Of a stretch of DNA of 64,000 nucleotides, positions 50,394 through 58,669 are shown one piece after another (the first letter of the stretch is position 1; each line of letters opens with the position of its first letter). The DNA lies in assembly GCF_030315685.1 (NCBI RefSeq), contig NZ_JASXSI010000009.1:119900-183899 (forward strand), read 5' to 3'. This DNA is from Gordonia sp. ABSL11-1 (GTDB lineage: Bacteria > Actinomycetota > Actinomycetes > Mycobacteriales > Mycobacteriaceae). Below the pieces are notes generated by a model. It did no database searches. It was not told where the DNA came from and saw only the letters and a list, made by a program, of their open reading frames with translations. A program made the position numbers and the translations under genes.

Positions 50394-50438
50394 GGTCTCG
50401 ATACGGCGCCTCGCTCCGCTCGGTGCCACTCGACCGGC
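50394..50438. repeat. dispersed repeat A copy, second site
   Basis: GGTCTCGATACGGCGCC, a TCGCTCCGCTCGG core and ACTCGACCGGC follow the same order as the copy at 20530-20595 but with a shorter core. It lies between two genes on the minus strand, so it may separate their transcripts. Confidence 0.6.
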
Positions 50439-50448
50439 AAGTGACCCC

Positions 50449-51621
50449 TCAGACCGCCAGCACGCCCTTCATCAGATACGCCATCTGAGCCCCGAACTCG
50501 GGCCGATGGACACCGCGGCGCATACGGATCGCGTCGTTGACGATCGACAGCGCGGCGTGGACGGTGACGGCGGCGCGTTCGCGGGAGATGCCGGGGTCGG
50601 CTTGCATGAGCAGATCCATCCAGCGGGCGACGTACCGACGCTGGATGTCGAGCAGATCTGTCGCGGTCGGCTGCCCGGCAAGAGCATGTGAATTGTTGAA
50701 CGACGCCGAGAGATCCTGCGTGGAGGTGATCACGTTGACGTAGGAATCAACCAGCAGTGCAAGAAGTTTCGCCGGATCCGCGGTCGAGGCGTAGGCGGCC
50801 ATCACGCCGGCCTCCAGCCGTGCCGCGCTGCGATGGCCGATCCCGGCCAAGATCGCAAGCTTGGAGCTGAAGTGTTTGTACACGCTGGGCCCGGTGATGC
50901 CGACGGCGGCACCGATGTCATCGACGCCCACCCCGGCGTAACCGCGCTCGGCGAAGAGTTCGGCTGCGGCGTCGAGGATCTCGTCCCGGCGGGTCGGCTC
51001 CCCGGCGCCGGCGGGCGGCATGGGGGGCAGCGGCGGGGCGGACGCGGGATGCAGTGCGATCACGCGACGCACGAGCATGTCGATCTCGCCCAGCGCGCGG
51101 GTCGTCGGAATCCGGGTGTTGTGGACCGACAGGCTGCCCGCGACACTGAGTACCGCCCAGGCCAGGGTCACGGCCTCGCGTTCGGAGAGGTCGGTGCCTT
51201 CGGCAAGCGCGCCGGCCCAGCGGTGCAGGATGCCGCGGGTGCGCAGCACCACCTCCCGGTTCTGCTCGTCGGTCAGGTGCTGACTCGCCCACCGCCACAA
51301 CGAGGTGGACTGCGGTCGGCGCACACCGAGGGCGCAGACCGTCGAGATCAGGTCCGTAGTCGGCGGGTGGTCATCACTCAGGGCGCGGTCGGTGCAGGCC
51401 TCGAGGTCGTCCACACCGGCGAGGACGGCGGCGGCCAGCAGGGAACGCTTGTCGTCGAAGTGCCGGTACACCGACGGCGCGGTGACACCGGCCGCACGGG
51501 CGATGTCGGCCAACGACACCTGCGTGTATCCGCGGTCGGCGAACAGCGCGGCCGCATGCTCGACGAGCTGCACCTTGCGGTCGGCCGGCCGCGTGCGCCG
51601 GGTTGGTTTCTCGGAAGCCAT
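50449..51621 (-). CDS. tandem TetR-domain regulator divergent from fadA
   Basis: A 390-residue protein with two complete TetR units. The first helix-turn-helix is LVEHAAALFADRGYTQVSLADIARAAGVTAPSVYRHFDDK (residues 19-58). The second is ILDAAAELFAERGYAGVGVDDIGAAVGITGPSVYKHFSSK, about residues 214-253. Each is followed by a helical ligand-binding half. One chain should therefore mimic a TetR dimer. It is divergent from fadA with a 129-base control region and is the likely regulator of fadA-fadB, probably sensing an acyl-CoA. ATG 51621 starts MASEKPTRRTRP. Confidence 0.85.
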   Translation of the reverse strand: MASEKPTRRTRPADRKVQLVEHAAALFADRGYTQVSLADIARAAGVTAPSVYRHFDDKRSLLAAAVLAGVDDLEACTDRALSDDHPPTTDLISTVCALGVRRPQSTSLWRWASQHLTDEQNREVVLRTRGILHRWAGALAEGTDLSEREAVTLAWAVLSVAGSLSVHNTRIPTTRALGEIDMLVRRVIALHPASAPPLPPMPPAGAGEPTRRDEILDAAAELFAERGYAGVGVDDIGAAVGITGPSVYKHFSSKLAILAGIGHRSAARLEAGVMAAYASTADPAKLLALLVDSYVNVITSTQDLSASFNNSHALAGQPTATDLLDIQRRYVARWMDLLMQADPGISRERAAVTVHAALSIVNDAIRMRRGVHRPEFGAQMAYLMKGVLAV

Positions 51622-51750
51622 GGTGAATCGACCATAGCGCATCTTCAGCGGTGCGAGTGAGTGCCTGACCACCCGGTATAGCCAAACAAGTTATTCCGCG
51701 TTAGCCTCGTGGGGTAACCACACATGGTTCATGCGAAAGGAACACTCAAC

Positions 51751-52962
51751 GTGGCTGATCAAGCATTCATCTACGAGGCGATCCGTACGCCCCGTGGCAA
51801 GCAGCGCGGCGGTTCGCTGCACAGCATCAAGCCGGTCGATCTGGTCTCCGGCCTGATCGACGAGGTCCTGTCCCGCCACGGCGGTCTCGACCCCGCCGAC
51901 GTCAACGACGTCATCCTCGGTGTGGTGTCGCCGGTGGGTGAGCAGGGTGCGGTCATCTCCCGCACCGCTGCCCTCAACAGCGGTCTGCCCGAGAGCGTCC
52001 CCGGCACCCAGGTCAACCGCTTCTGCGCCTCCGGCCTCGAGGCCACCAACCTCGCCGCCGCCAAGGTCGCGTCCGGCTTCGACGACCTGGTCCTTGCCGG
52101 TGGCGTCGAGTCGATGTCGCGCGTGCCGATGGGCAGCGACGGCGGTGCACTGTTCACCGACCCGGCCACCGCGTACGACAACTACATCGTCCCGCAGGGC
52201 ATCGGTGCAGACCTGATCGCCACCATCGAGGGCTTCAGCCGCGAGGACGTCGACGCCTTCGCCGCCGAGTCGCAGGCACGTGCCGAGAAGGCCTGGACCT
52301 CCGGCTATTTCGCGAAGTCCGTCGTCCCCGTCAGGGACATCAACGGCGTCATCGTCCTGGACCAGGACGAGCACCGTCGCCCCGGCAGCACCGTCGAGTC
52401 GCTCGGCAAGCTCAAGGCAGCCTTCCAGGCGCTGGCCGACATGGCAGGCTTCGACGACGTGGCTCTGCAGAAGTACCACTCGGTCGAGAAGATCAACCAC
52501 GTGCACACCGGCGGCAACAGCTCCGGCATCGTCGACGGCTCCGGCCTGGTTCTGCTCGGCAGCGAAGAGGCCGGCAAGCGCAACGGCCTGACCCCGCGCG
52601 GCCGGGTCGTCAGCTTCGCCGAGATCGGCTCCGAGCCGACCATCATGCTGACCGGCCCGACCCCGGCCACTGAGCTGGCGCTGAAGAAGGCCGGACTGAC
52701 CGTCGACGACATCGACGTGTTCGAGCTGAACGAGGCGTTCGCCTCGGTCGTCATGAAGTGGATGAAGGATCTGAAGATCCCGCACGAGAAGGTCAACGTC
52801 AACGGTGGCGCGATCGCCATGGGTCACCCGCTCGGCGCGACCGGCGCGATGATCTTCGGCACCTGCCTCGACGAGCTCGAGCGCACCGGCGGCCGCTACG
52901 GCCTGGTCACCCTGTGCATCGGCGGCGGCATGGGCGTCGCGACCGTCATCGAGCGTCTCTGA
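51751..52962 (+). CDS. fadA: acetyl-CoA acyltransferase (3-ketoacyl-CoA thiolase)
   Basis: Thiolase of 403 residues, the last step of beta-oxidation and the beta subunit of the trifunctional complex with FadB. The active site is complete: Cys92 in NRFCASG, His359 in [10 protein letters not shown] and Cys389 in LCIGGGMG, with NEAFA in between. GTG 51751 ([16 protein letters not shown]) is preferred because it follows AAAGGA at 9 bases and gives the same length as M. tuberculosis FadA (Rv0859). It is followed by fadB after 102 bases that hold a repeat with a hairpin. Confidence 0.95.
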   Translation: MADQAFIYEAIRTPRGKQRGGSLHSIKPVDLVSGLIDEVLSRHGGLDPADVNDVILGVVSPVGEQGAVISRTAALNSGLPESVPGTQVNRFCASGLEATNLAAAKVASGFDDLVLAGGVESMSRVPMGSDGGALFTDPATAYDNYIVPQGIGADLIATIEGFSREDVDAFAAESQARAEKAWTSGYFAKSVVPVRDINGVIVLDQDEHRRPGSTVESLGKLKAAFQALADMAGFDDVALQKYHSVEKINHVHTGGNSSGIVDGSGLVLLGSEEAGKRNGLTPRGRVVSFAEIGSEPTIMLTGPTPATELALKKAGLTVDDIDVFELNEAFASVVMKWMKDLKIPHEKVNVNGGAIAMGHPLGATGAMIFGTCLDELERTGGRYGLVTLCIGGGMGVATVIERL

Positions 52963-52982
52963 CCTTCCACTTCGCCGTCTCC

Positions 52983-53030
52983 GACCCTTCGTGACGCCTC
53001 GCTCGTTCCTCGCGGGGCTCCTCAGGGACC
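52983..53030. repeat. dispersed repeat B copy between fadA and fadB
   Basis: GACCCTTCGTGACG at one end and GCTCCTCAGGGACC at the other frame a G/C-rich centre (TCGCTCGTTCCTCGCGGGG). The left end recurs at 59819 and the right end, inverted, near 30652. It can fold into an imperfect hairpin and sits inside an operon, where it could lower fadB relative to fadA. Confidence 0.55.
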
Positions 53031-53064
53031 GGGGAGGCACGACAGAAAGAATCTTTCAAACACC

Positions 53065-55236
53065 ATGAGTGACAACATGTTCAACTGGGAGAAGGACGCC
53101 GACGGGGTTGTCGTCCTGACCATGGACGACCCCAACCAGGGCGCCAACACCATGAACGAACTGTTCATGACCTCGCTGCCGACGATCGTCGATCGCCTGG
53201 AGGCGGAGAAGGACGACATCACCGGTGTCGTGCTCACCTCCGCGAAGAAGACCTTCTTCGCCGGTGGCGACCTCAAGGACATGACCGCCGAGCGGACCCA
53301 GTCCAAGGAGGAGATCGCGACCGCGATCACCGAGCGCACCAACAACATGAAGAAGGTGATGCGCCGGCTGGAGACCCTGGGCAAGCCGGTCGTCGCCGCC
53401 ATCAACGGCGCCGCCCTCGGCGGAGGCCTCGAGATCGCCCTGCACACCCATCACCGCATCGCGGCCGACGTCAAGGGTGTCCAGATCGGGCTGCCCGAGG
53501 CGACTCTGGGTCTGCTTCCCGGCGGCGGTGGCGTGGTCCGTACCGTCCGCCTCCTCGGCATCCAGAACGCCCTGATGGGTGTGCTGCTGCAGGGTCAGCG
53601 CTTCAACCCGACCAAGGCCAAGGAGACCGGCCTGGTCGACGAGGTCGTCGGCTCGGTCGAGGAACTGCTGCCCGCCGCCAAGGCGTGGATCAAGGAGAAC
53701 CCGGAAGCCGCGCAGCCCTGGGACAAGAAGGGTTACAAGATCCCGGGCGGCGCGCCGACCAACCCGGCCTTCGCCGCGAACCTGCCGGCCCTGCCTGCCC
53801 TGCTACGGAAGCAGATCAAGGGTGCGAACATGCCGGCTCCGCGGGCCATCCTGGCCGCCGCCGTCGAGGGTGCCTACGTCGACGTCGACACCGCTGACAT
53901 CATCGAGACCCGCTACTTCGTCTCGCTGGTGACCGGACAGGTCGCGCAGAACATGATCAAGGCGTTCTTCTTCGACCTGCAGCACATCAACAACGGTGGT
54001 TCCCGTCCCGAGGGGTACCCGAAGTACCAGGCCAAGAAGGTCGGTGTCATCGGCGCGGGCATGATGGGCGCGGCGATCGCGTATGTGTCGGCCAAGGCCG
54101 GCATCGAGGTGGTCCTCAAGGACATCGACCTCGACGCCGCCAAGCGGGGCAAGGGCTACTCGGAGAAGCTCGAGGAGAAGGCCCTCGCCAAGGGCAAGAC
54201 CACGCAGGAGAAGAGCGATGCTCTGCTCGCGCGGATCACGCCGACCGTCGACGCCGCCGACTTCAAGGGTGTCGACCTCGTCATCGAGGCCGCCTTCGAG
54301 TCGGTCGAGGTGAAGCACAAGGTCTTCCAGGAGATCGAGGACGTCGTGGAGCCGAACGCCATCCTGGGTTCGAACACCTCGACGCTGCCGATCACCGGCC
54401 TCGCGCAGGGCGTGAAGCGTCAAGAGGACTTCATCGGTATCCACTTCTTCTCGCCGGTCGACAAGATGCCGCTGGTCGAGATCATCCGTGGTGAGAAGAC
54501 CTCGGATGAGGTGCTGGCGAAGGTCGTCGACTACACCCTGCAGATCCGCAAGACGCCGATCGTCGTCAACGACAGCCGCGGCTTCTTCACCAGCCGGGTC
54601 ATCGGCACCTTCATCAACGAGGCCATCGCGGCTGTCGGCGAGGGTGTGGAGCCGGCGTTCATCGAGCATGCAGGCACCCAGGCCGGCTACCCGGCTGCAC
54701 CGCTGCAGCTCTCGGATGAGCTGAATCTCGTCCTGATGCAGAAGATCCGCAAGGAGACCGAAGCCGCGGCCAAGACCGAGGGCAAGGAGATCCCTTCGCA
54801 CGGTTCGTATGCCGTCATCGACTCGCTGGTCGAAGGCGGACGTCCCGGAAAGAAGGACGGGGCGGGCTTCTACGACTACGACGAGAACGGCAAGCGGGCC
54901 GGGATCTGGCCAGGTCTGCGCGATGAGTTCAAGTCGGGCAGCACCGAGATCCCGTTCGAGGACATGCAGGAGCGCATGCTCTTCGCCGAGGCCCTCGAGA
55001 CCGTCAAGTGCTTCGACGAAGGCGTGCTCACCTCGGTCGAGGACGCGAACATCGGCTCGATCTTCGGCATCGGGTTCCCCGCATGGACCGGTGGTGTCAT
55101 CCAGTACATCAACCAGTACGAGGGTGGCCTGCAGGGCTTCGTCGATCGCGCCAAGGATCTCGCGTCCAAGTACGGCAAGCACTTCGAGCCGCCGCAGTCG
55201 CTCGTCGACAAGGCCGCCCGTGGTGAAAAGTTCTAG
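53065..55236 (+). CDS. fadB: fatty acid oxidation complex alpha subunit (enoyl-CoA hydratase / 3-hydroxyacyl-CoA dehydrogenase)
   Basis: A 723-residue bifunctional enzyme. The crotonase domain is at about residues 1-190 (KKTFFAGGDLKDM, INGAALGGGLEIAL, GLPEATLGLLPGGGG with its two Glu positions). A linker helix follows, then the NAD domain with GAGMMGAA at 330-337. The dehydrogenase catalytic His is in GIHFFSPVDKMPLVEII, and two C-terminal helical domains follow. It forms the alpha-2 beta-2 complex with FadA and carries the middle two steps of beta-oxidation. ATG 53065 begins MSDNMFNWEKDADG. The same order occurs as Rv0859-Rv0860 in M. tuberculosis. Confidence 0.95.
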   Translation: MSDNMFNWEKDADGVVVLTMDDPNQGANTMNELFMTSLPTIVDRLEAEKDDITGVVLTSAKKTFFAGGDLKDMTAERTQSKEEIATAITERTNNMKKVMRRLETLGKPVVAAINGAALGGGLEIALHTHHRIAADVKGVQIGLPEATLGLLPGGGGVVRTVRLLGIQNALMGVLLQGQRFNPTKAKETGLVDEVVGSVEELLPAAKAWIKENPEAAQPWDKKGYKIPGGAPTNPAFAANLPALPALLRKQIKGANMPAPRAILAAAVEGAYVDVDTADIIETRYFVSLVTGQVAQNMIKAFFFDLQHINNGGSRPEGYPKYQAKKVGVIGAGMMGAAIAYVSAKAGIEVVLKDIDLDAAKRGKGYSEKLEEKALAKGKTTQEKSDALLARITPTVDAADFKGVDLVIEAAFESVEVKHKVFQEIEDVVEPNAILGSNTSTLPITGLAQGVKRQEDFIGIHFFSPVDKMPLVEIIRGEKTSDEVLAKVVDYTLQIRKTPIVVNDSRGFFTSRVIGTFINEAIAAVGEGVEPAFIEHAGTQAGYPAAPLQLSDELNLVLMQKIRKETEAAAKTEGKEIPSHGSYAVIDSLVEGGRPGKKDGAGFYDYDENGKRAGIWPGLRDEFKSGSTEIPFEDMQERMLFAEALETVKCFDEGVLTSVEDANIGSIFGIGFPAWTGGVIQYINQYEGGLQGFVDRAKDLASKYGKHFEPPQSLVDKAARGEKF

Positions 55237-55253
55237 GGGTGAGAAGTTCTGAG
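55222..55253 (+). repeat. 16-bp imperfect tandem duplication across the fadB stop
   Basis: GGTGAAAAGTTCTAGG is followed at once by GGTGAGAAGTTCTGAG (13 of 16 bases match). Both copies encode GEKF plus a stop in their own frames, so the C-terminal codons of fadB were duplicated behind the gene. Three TGAGC units follow at 55261-55275. Confidence 0.7.
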
Positions 55254-55277
55254 CTGATCTTGAGCTGAGCTGAGCTG

Positions 55278-55314
55278 ACAAGGGGCCCCGACCGGAATGG
55301 TCGGGGCCCCTTGT
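55278..55314 (+). terminator. strong terminator hairpin after fadB
   Basis: Sixteen fully paired bases (ACAAGGGGCCCCGACC with its complement, 55278-55293 and 55299-55314) lie around a 5-base GGAAT loop, 42 bases after the fadB stop. It may also serve the convergent hydrolase gene. Confidence 0.85.
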
Positions 55315-55360
55315 ACTTCTGCTCACGATGTGCACAGAAGCGGAACGGGTAGGAGCGGGG

Positions 55361-56218
55361 TCAGCGCTGCAGGAACGCCCGCACCGCTGATTCGAAGGCC
55401 GCCTTGGCTTCGATCATCACCCAGTGGCCACAGTTCGGGAAGATGTGCAGCTCCGCGTTCGGGATCAGGCGCATCGGCACCATGGACATGTCGGGTGGGC
55501 TGACCCGGTCGTCGCGGCCCCATGTGAGCAGCGTCGGACAGGCGACCTTGTGCATCATCGACCAGTACGGCGGGGTGTCGGAGGCCGCCATGAACTGCTG
55601 CTGCATCTCGAAGGCGGCCGATCCGTACATCATCTGCGCGGTCTTCCGGGCGTCGGGGTGGATCGCGGCCTGCCAGCGCTCCTCGATGAGCTCGTCGGTG
55701 ACCAGCGTGCGGTCGTAGACCATGGCTCGCAGCCAGCGCACCAGCTTGTCGCGGTCGGGGTCGTCGGTGAACTCCTGCAGTAGCCGCAAGCCCTCGCTGG
55801 GGCTGGAGCTGAAGACGTTCGGCCCGACGCCGCCGATCGTGACGAGCTTCTCCACGCGGTCGGGCTTCTTGATCGCGAGGTTGACGCCGACGACGCCGCC
55901 CATCGAGTTGCCGATCATGGGCGCCTTCTCGATGTCGAGGGCGTCCATGAACCGGATCACCGACGACCCGGCGGTGAGTACCGGGTGTCCCTCGACCGGG
56001 GCGCTCACGCCGAACCCGGGGAACTCGAGGACGTAGCAATGGTGGGTCTCGGCGAAGACGCCGAGGTTACCGCGGTAATTACGCCAGCCGGTGACGCCCG
56101 GGCCGGAGCCGTGGAGCAGGATCAGCGGCGGGGCGTCGGCGTCGCCGGCCTCGTGATAGCACAGGGTGCCCTGCTCGGTGGTCAGTTCGCGTCTCGTCGC
56201 GTCGTAGGTGACATCCAC
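55361..56218 (-). CDS. alpha/beta hydrolase of the meta-cleavage-product (C-C bond) hydrolase type
   Basis: A 285-residue hydrolase. The oxyanion motif LHGSGPGVTGWRNY is typical of BphD/HsaD-type enzymes that split C-C bonds of ring-cleavage products. The triad is Ser105 (GNSMGG), Asp237 (GRDDRV) and His265 (NCGHWV). In steroid degraders HsaD belongs to this fold, but this is not clearly HsaD itself. The KstR-type palindrome just upstream (56227) supports a place in sterol or related ring catabolism, which is inference. ATG 56218 starts MDVTYDATRREL. It follows the R2lox gene on the same strand. Confidence 0.82.
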   Translation of the reverse strand: MDVTYDATRRELTTEQGTLCYHEAGDADAPPLILLHGSGPGVTGWRNYRGNLGVFAETHHCYVLEFPGFGVSAPVEGHPVLTAGSSVIRFMDALDIEKAPMIGNSMGGVVGVNLAIKKPDRVEKLVTIGGVGPNVFSSSPSEGLRLLQEFTDDPDRDKLVRWLRAMVYDRTLVTDELIEERWQAAIHPDARKTAQMMYGSAAFEMQQQFMAASDTPPYWSMMHKVACPTLLTWGRDDRVSPPDMSMVPMRLIPNAELHIFPNCGHWVMIEAKAAFESAVRAFLQR

Positions 56219-56226
56219 CTGACCAG

Positions 56227-56244
56227 ATTAGAACGTGTTCTAGT
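56227..56244. promoter_or_regulatory. KstR-type operator upstream of the C-C hydrolase gene
   Basis: ATTAGAACGTGTTCTAGT contains TnnAACnnGTTnnA as a perfect 14-base palindrome (56229-56242). It matches the site at 9072-9089 in 16 of 18 bases. It ends 8 bases before the hydrolase start (reading the minus strand) and lies between it and the R2lox gene. Confidence 0.72.
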
Positions 56245-56285
56245 TTGTTGTCACGGGGGCTTCGTGACGCGACGGGAACGAGGGC

Positions 56286-57245
56286 TCAGCCGCGGCCCAG
56301 TGCGTTCAGGTCTTCTTCGCCGAACTGGTCCTCGAGCGTCTCCGGCGAATAGTCGAGGTCGATCTCGGCGACCAACCTGCCGCGGGCGGATTCGATGGCG
56401 CTGAGTCGACGCTGTGCACGGTCGGCGGCGTAGGCGATGAACTCGTTGTTGTCGAGGCCGAACGGCTGCTCGTCGAACTGCTCGTTGACCCAGTTGATCA
56501 TGCCCAGGGCCAGGGGCATGAGCTGTTCCATCCGCTCGGTGACGACCTGCCACATCGTGTCGTCGGCCGCCACGTGTCGGCGGCAGGTGAAGGTGCCCCA
56601 GGCCATGTGGCGGCGTTCGTCGTTGCCGATGAACCGGATCAGCTTCTGCATGCCGGGGAAGATGTCGTAGCGGGTGCAGACGGTCTGCCAGGCGTGATAA
56701 CCGGTCAGCGCCAGGCTGCCCTCGATGACGTGGTTGTAGGTGACGCTGGCGCGTACCTGGTTGCGCGGTGACGGATCGTGGTCGAGGGCGTGCAGGGAGG
56801 CGGGCAGCTCCTCGTAGAACAGCTGGCGGTAGTACGGGTTGTCCGCGACGAAGGCCTGGAGGTCGCTGGTGAGTCCGACCGAGTCCATCCACATCCGGAA
56901 CACCTGCGTGTGCTTGGCCTCCTCGAAGCAGAACTGCGTCAGGTACATCTCGTCGCCGAACCGCCCCTCGGCGGCCATCGCGTTCATGAAGGGTTGGATG
57001 TCCTGGGTGACGGCCTCCTCCCCGGCGATGAATTGACTCACCAGATAGGTGGTGCTCCGGCGCTGCTCGTCGCTGATCTCGTTCCAGTCCTGGCCGTCGC
57101 GGCCGAAGTCGATGGCAGCCGGATCCCAAAAGCGCGCATTGCCTTTGATGAAGAGCCGCAACGGAAACGAGTCCCAGTTGAGACCTCCGGAGCGGAGGGA
57201 CGCGAAGTCTTCACGTCCCTGGGCTTTGTGTTCGGCGAGAGTCAT
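56286..57245 (-). CDS. R2-like ligand-binding oxidase (R2lox, Rv0233-like)
   Basis: A 319-residue ferritin-fold protein that binds a Mn/Fe centre and a fatty-acid-like ligand; its physiological reaction is not known. All metal ligands of the M. tuberculosis protein are present with a constant offset of 8: Glu76, Glu109, His112, Glu175, Glu210 and His213. The cross-link pair Val79 and Tyr170 is conserved as well. The motifs are [31 protein letters not shown] and [12 protein letters not shown]. It is often misnamed ribonucleotide reductase R2. ATG 57245 ([13 protein letters not shown]) has an AGGTGA ribosome site. The hydrolase gene downstream has its own operator-like site. Confidence 0.93.
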   Translation of the reverse strand: MTLAEHKAQGREDFASLRSGGLNWDSFPLRLFIKGNARFWDPAAIDFGRDGQDWNEISDEQRRSTTYLVSQFIAGEEAVTQDIQPFMNAMAAEGRFGDEMYLTQFCFEEAKHTQVFRMWMDSVGLTSDLQAFVADNPYYRQLFYEELPASLHALDHDPSPRNQVRASVTYNHVIEGSLALTGYHAWQTVCTRYDIFPGMQKLIRFIGNDERRHMAWGTFTCRRHVAADDTMWQVVTERMEQLMPLALGMINWVNEQFDEQPFGLDNNEFIAYAADRAQRRLSAIESARGRLVAEIDLDYSPETLEDQFGEEDLNALGRG

Positions 57246-57410
57246 CGAGATCACCTGCTGACGATCATGGGGGGCGATGAATTGCACGCTAGTCCGTGGT
57301 CGGACGAGACATCTTGGATTCACCGAACTCTCAGGATCGCGATGTGGTTTCGGCAGTGGGTGTCGCGATGGCCGAGTTGTCCGTTTCGTTGCTCGTGGAG
57401 CCTGAAACGC

Positions 57411-58500
57411 TCAGCGGGACAACGAACTCGGCCACCACACGCGTTTGCCCATGTCGAGCGCGAGGGCGGGCACCAGGAGGGTGCGCACGATCAGCGTGTC
57501 GACCAGGACGCCGAAGGCGACCAGGAAGGCGACCTGCGCCAGGAACAGCGGGGGGTCACCCCGAGCGCCGCGAACGTCGCGGCGAGGACCACACCGGCCG
57601 ACGTGATCACGCCGCCCGTGGCGGTGAGGCCGCGGATCATGCCCGACCGGGTGCCGTGCACCTTCGCTTCCTCGCGGACGCGGATCATGAAGAAGATGTT
57701 GTAGTCGATGCCGAGCGCAACGAGGAACACGAAGGCGAACAGTGGTACGACCGGATCAGCGCCGGCGAAGTCGAACGGACCGTCGAACAGCAGGGCCGCG
57801 ACGCCGAGGGTGGTGCCGAACGAGAGCACCGTCGTCGCCAACAGGATCAGCGGTGCGACGCTGCTGCGCAGCAACATGAGGACTGCTAGAACGACCAGCA
57901 GCACGATCGGGATGATCAGGTTGCGATCGTGGATGGCGGTGGTCCGGGTGTCGAGGTCGATGGCCGTGGTGCCGCCGACCAGCGCGTTCGCGCCCTCGAT
58001 CGGGTGCACCGCGTCGCGGATGCGACCACGGTGTCCTGCGCGGCCCGCGAGTCGGCGTTGTCGGTGAGGGTGGCCTGGACCGCGACCTCGCCGTCGACGA
58101 CGACGGGGTGCCCGGACTGTTCGACCAGCGCGGCGTCGGCGATCCCGTCGACCCCGCGGACGGCGGTGAGCACCGCATCACCCTGCGACCGGTCGGAGAT
58201 GATCCAGGTCGGTGACCCGCTGCCGTCGGCGAAGTGGACGGGATGGGTGGCGAGAACTGATCGGCGAAACCCTCGGTCCCCGCCAGCCGGTCGACTCGGT
58301 GAGGAAGGCGGTATCGGCAGGTGTCAGGCCCGACCGACGTTCGGCGATGATGAGGCCCGGCACGCTGTCGGTGTCCGAGAATCCGCCGAGCATGTCGTTG
58401 ACCTCGGTCGATTCGGCCGATGCCGGCAGAAGCGCGCTGTGGTCGTTGGTGAGGAAGGCGGGGAGGAACCAGCGCACACGGGGCGTCGATGCCAGGGAGT
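57411..58500 (-). pseudogene. MMPL-family transporter, heavily decayed
   Basis: Pieces of one MMPL protein lie in order on the minus strand in different frames. First comes FLTNDHSALLPASAESTEVNDMLGGF (start of the first external domain, near 58440) and LTPADTAFL. Then, after a frame change, GSGSPTWIISDRSQGDAV and VRGVDGIADAALVEQSG (second external domain). Next are VGGTTAIDLDT and the last helix bundle with VALGIDYNIFFMIRVREEA. A final frame change near 57550 leads to FGVLVDTLIVRTLLVPALALDMGKR and the stop at 57411. The first helix bundle between the two external domains is gone: only about 360 codons remain of some 700. Frameshifts plus an internal deletion mark true decay. Confidence 0.75.
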
Positions 58501-58595
58501 CATCGTGACATGAGCGTATGGTCAGTCGCCCGCTCGGAGGGTGTCCGGAATGTCGGGGTCGGAATCGGCATCGTCGCGACGGGATTTCTCATTTC

Positions 58596-58615
58596 ATATG
58601 CACACGTGTGCATAT
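58596..58615. promoter_or_regulatory. perfect 20-bp palindrome upstream of the alcohol dehydrogenase
   Basis: ATATGCACACGTGTGCATAT is its own reverse complement, 54 bases before the dehydrogenase start. No T-run follows. Length and position fit a repressor operator; no matching regulator gene is adjacent. Confidence 0.7.
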
Positions 58616-58669
58616 CAGGCGACGATGTGAGTCAGATCTCCGTTGCCGACAACAGAAAGGTGCACAGGG

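Noticed and set aside
56286..57245. Annotation as ribonucleotide reductase beta subunit
   Set aside because: Residues Val79 and Tyr170 with the metal ligands match R2lox, and the radical-transfer features of R2 are not evident.
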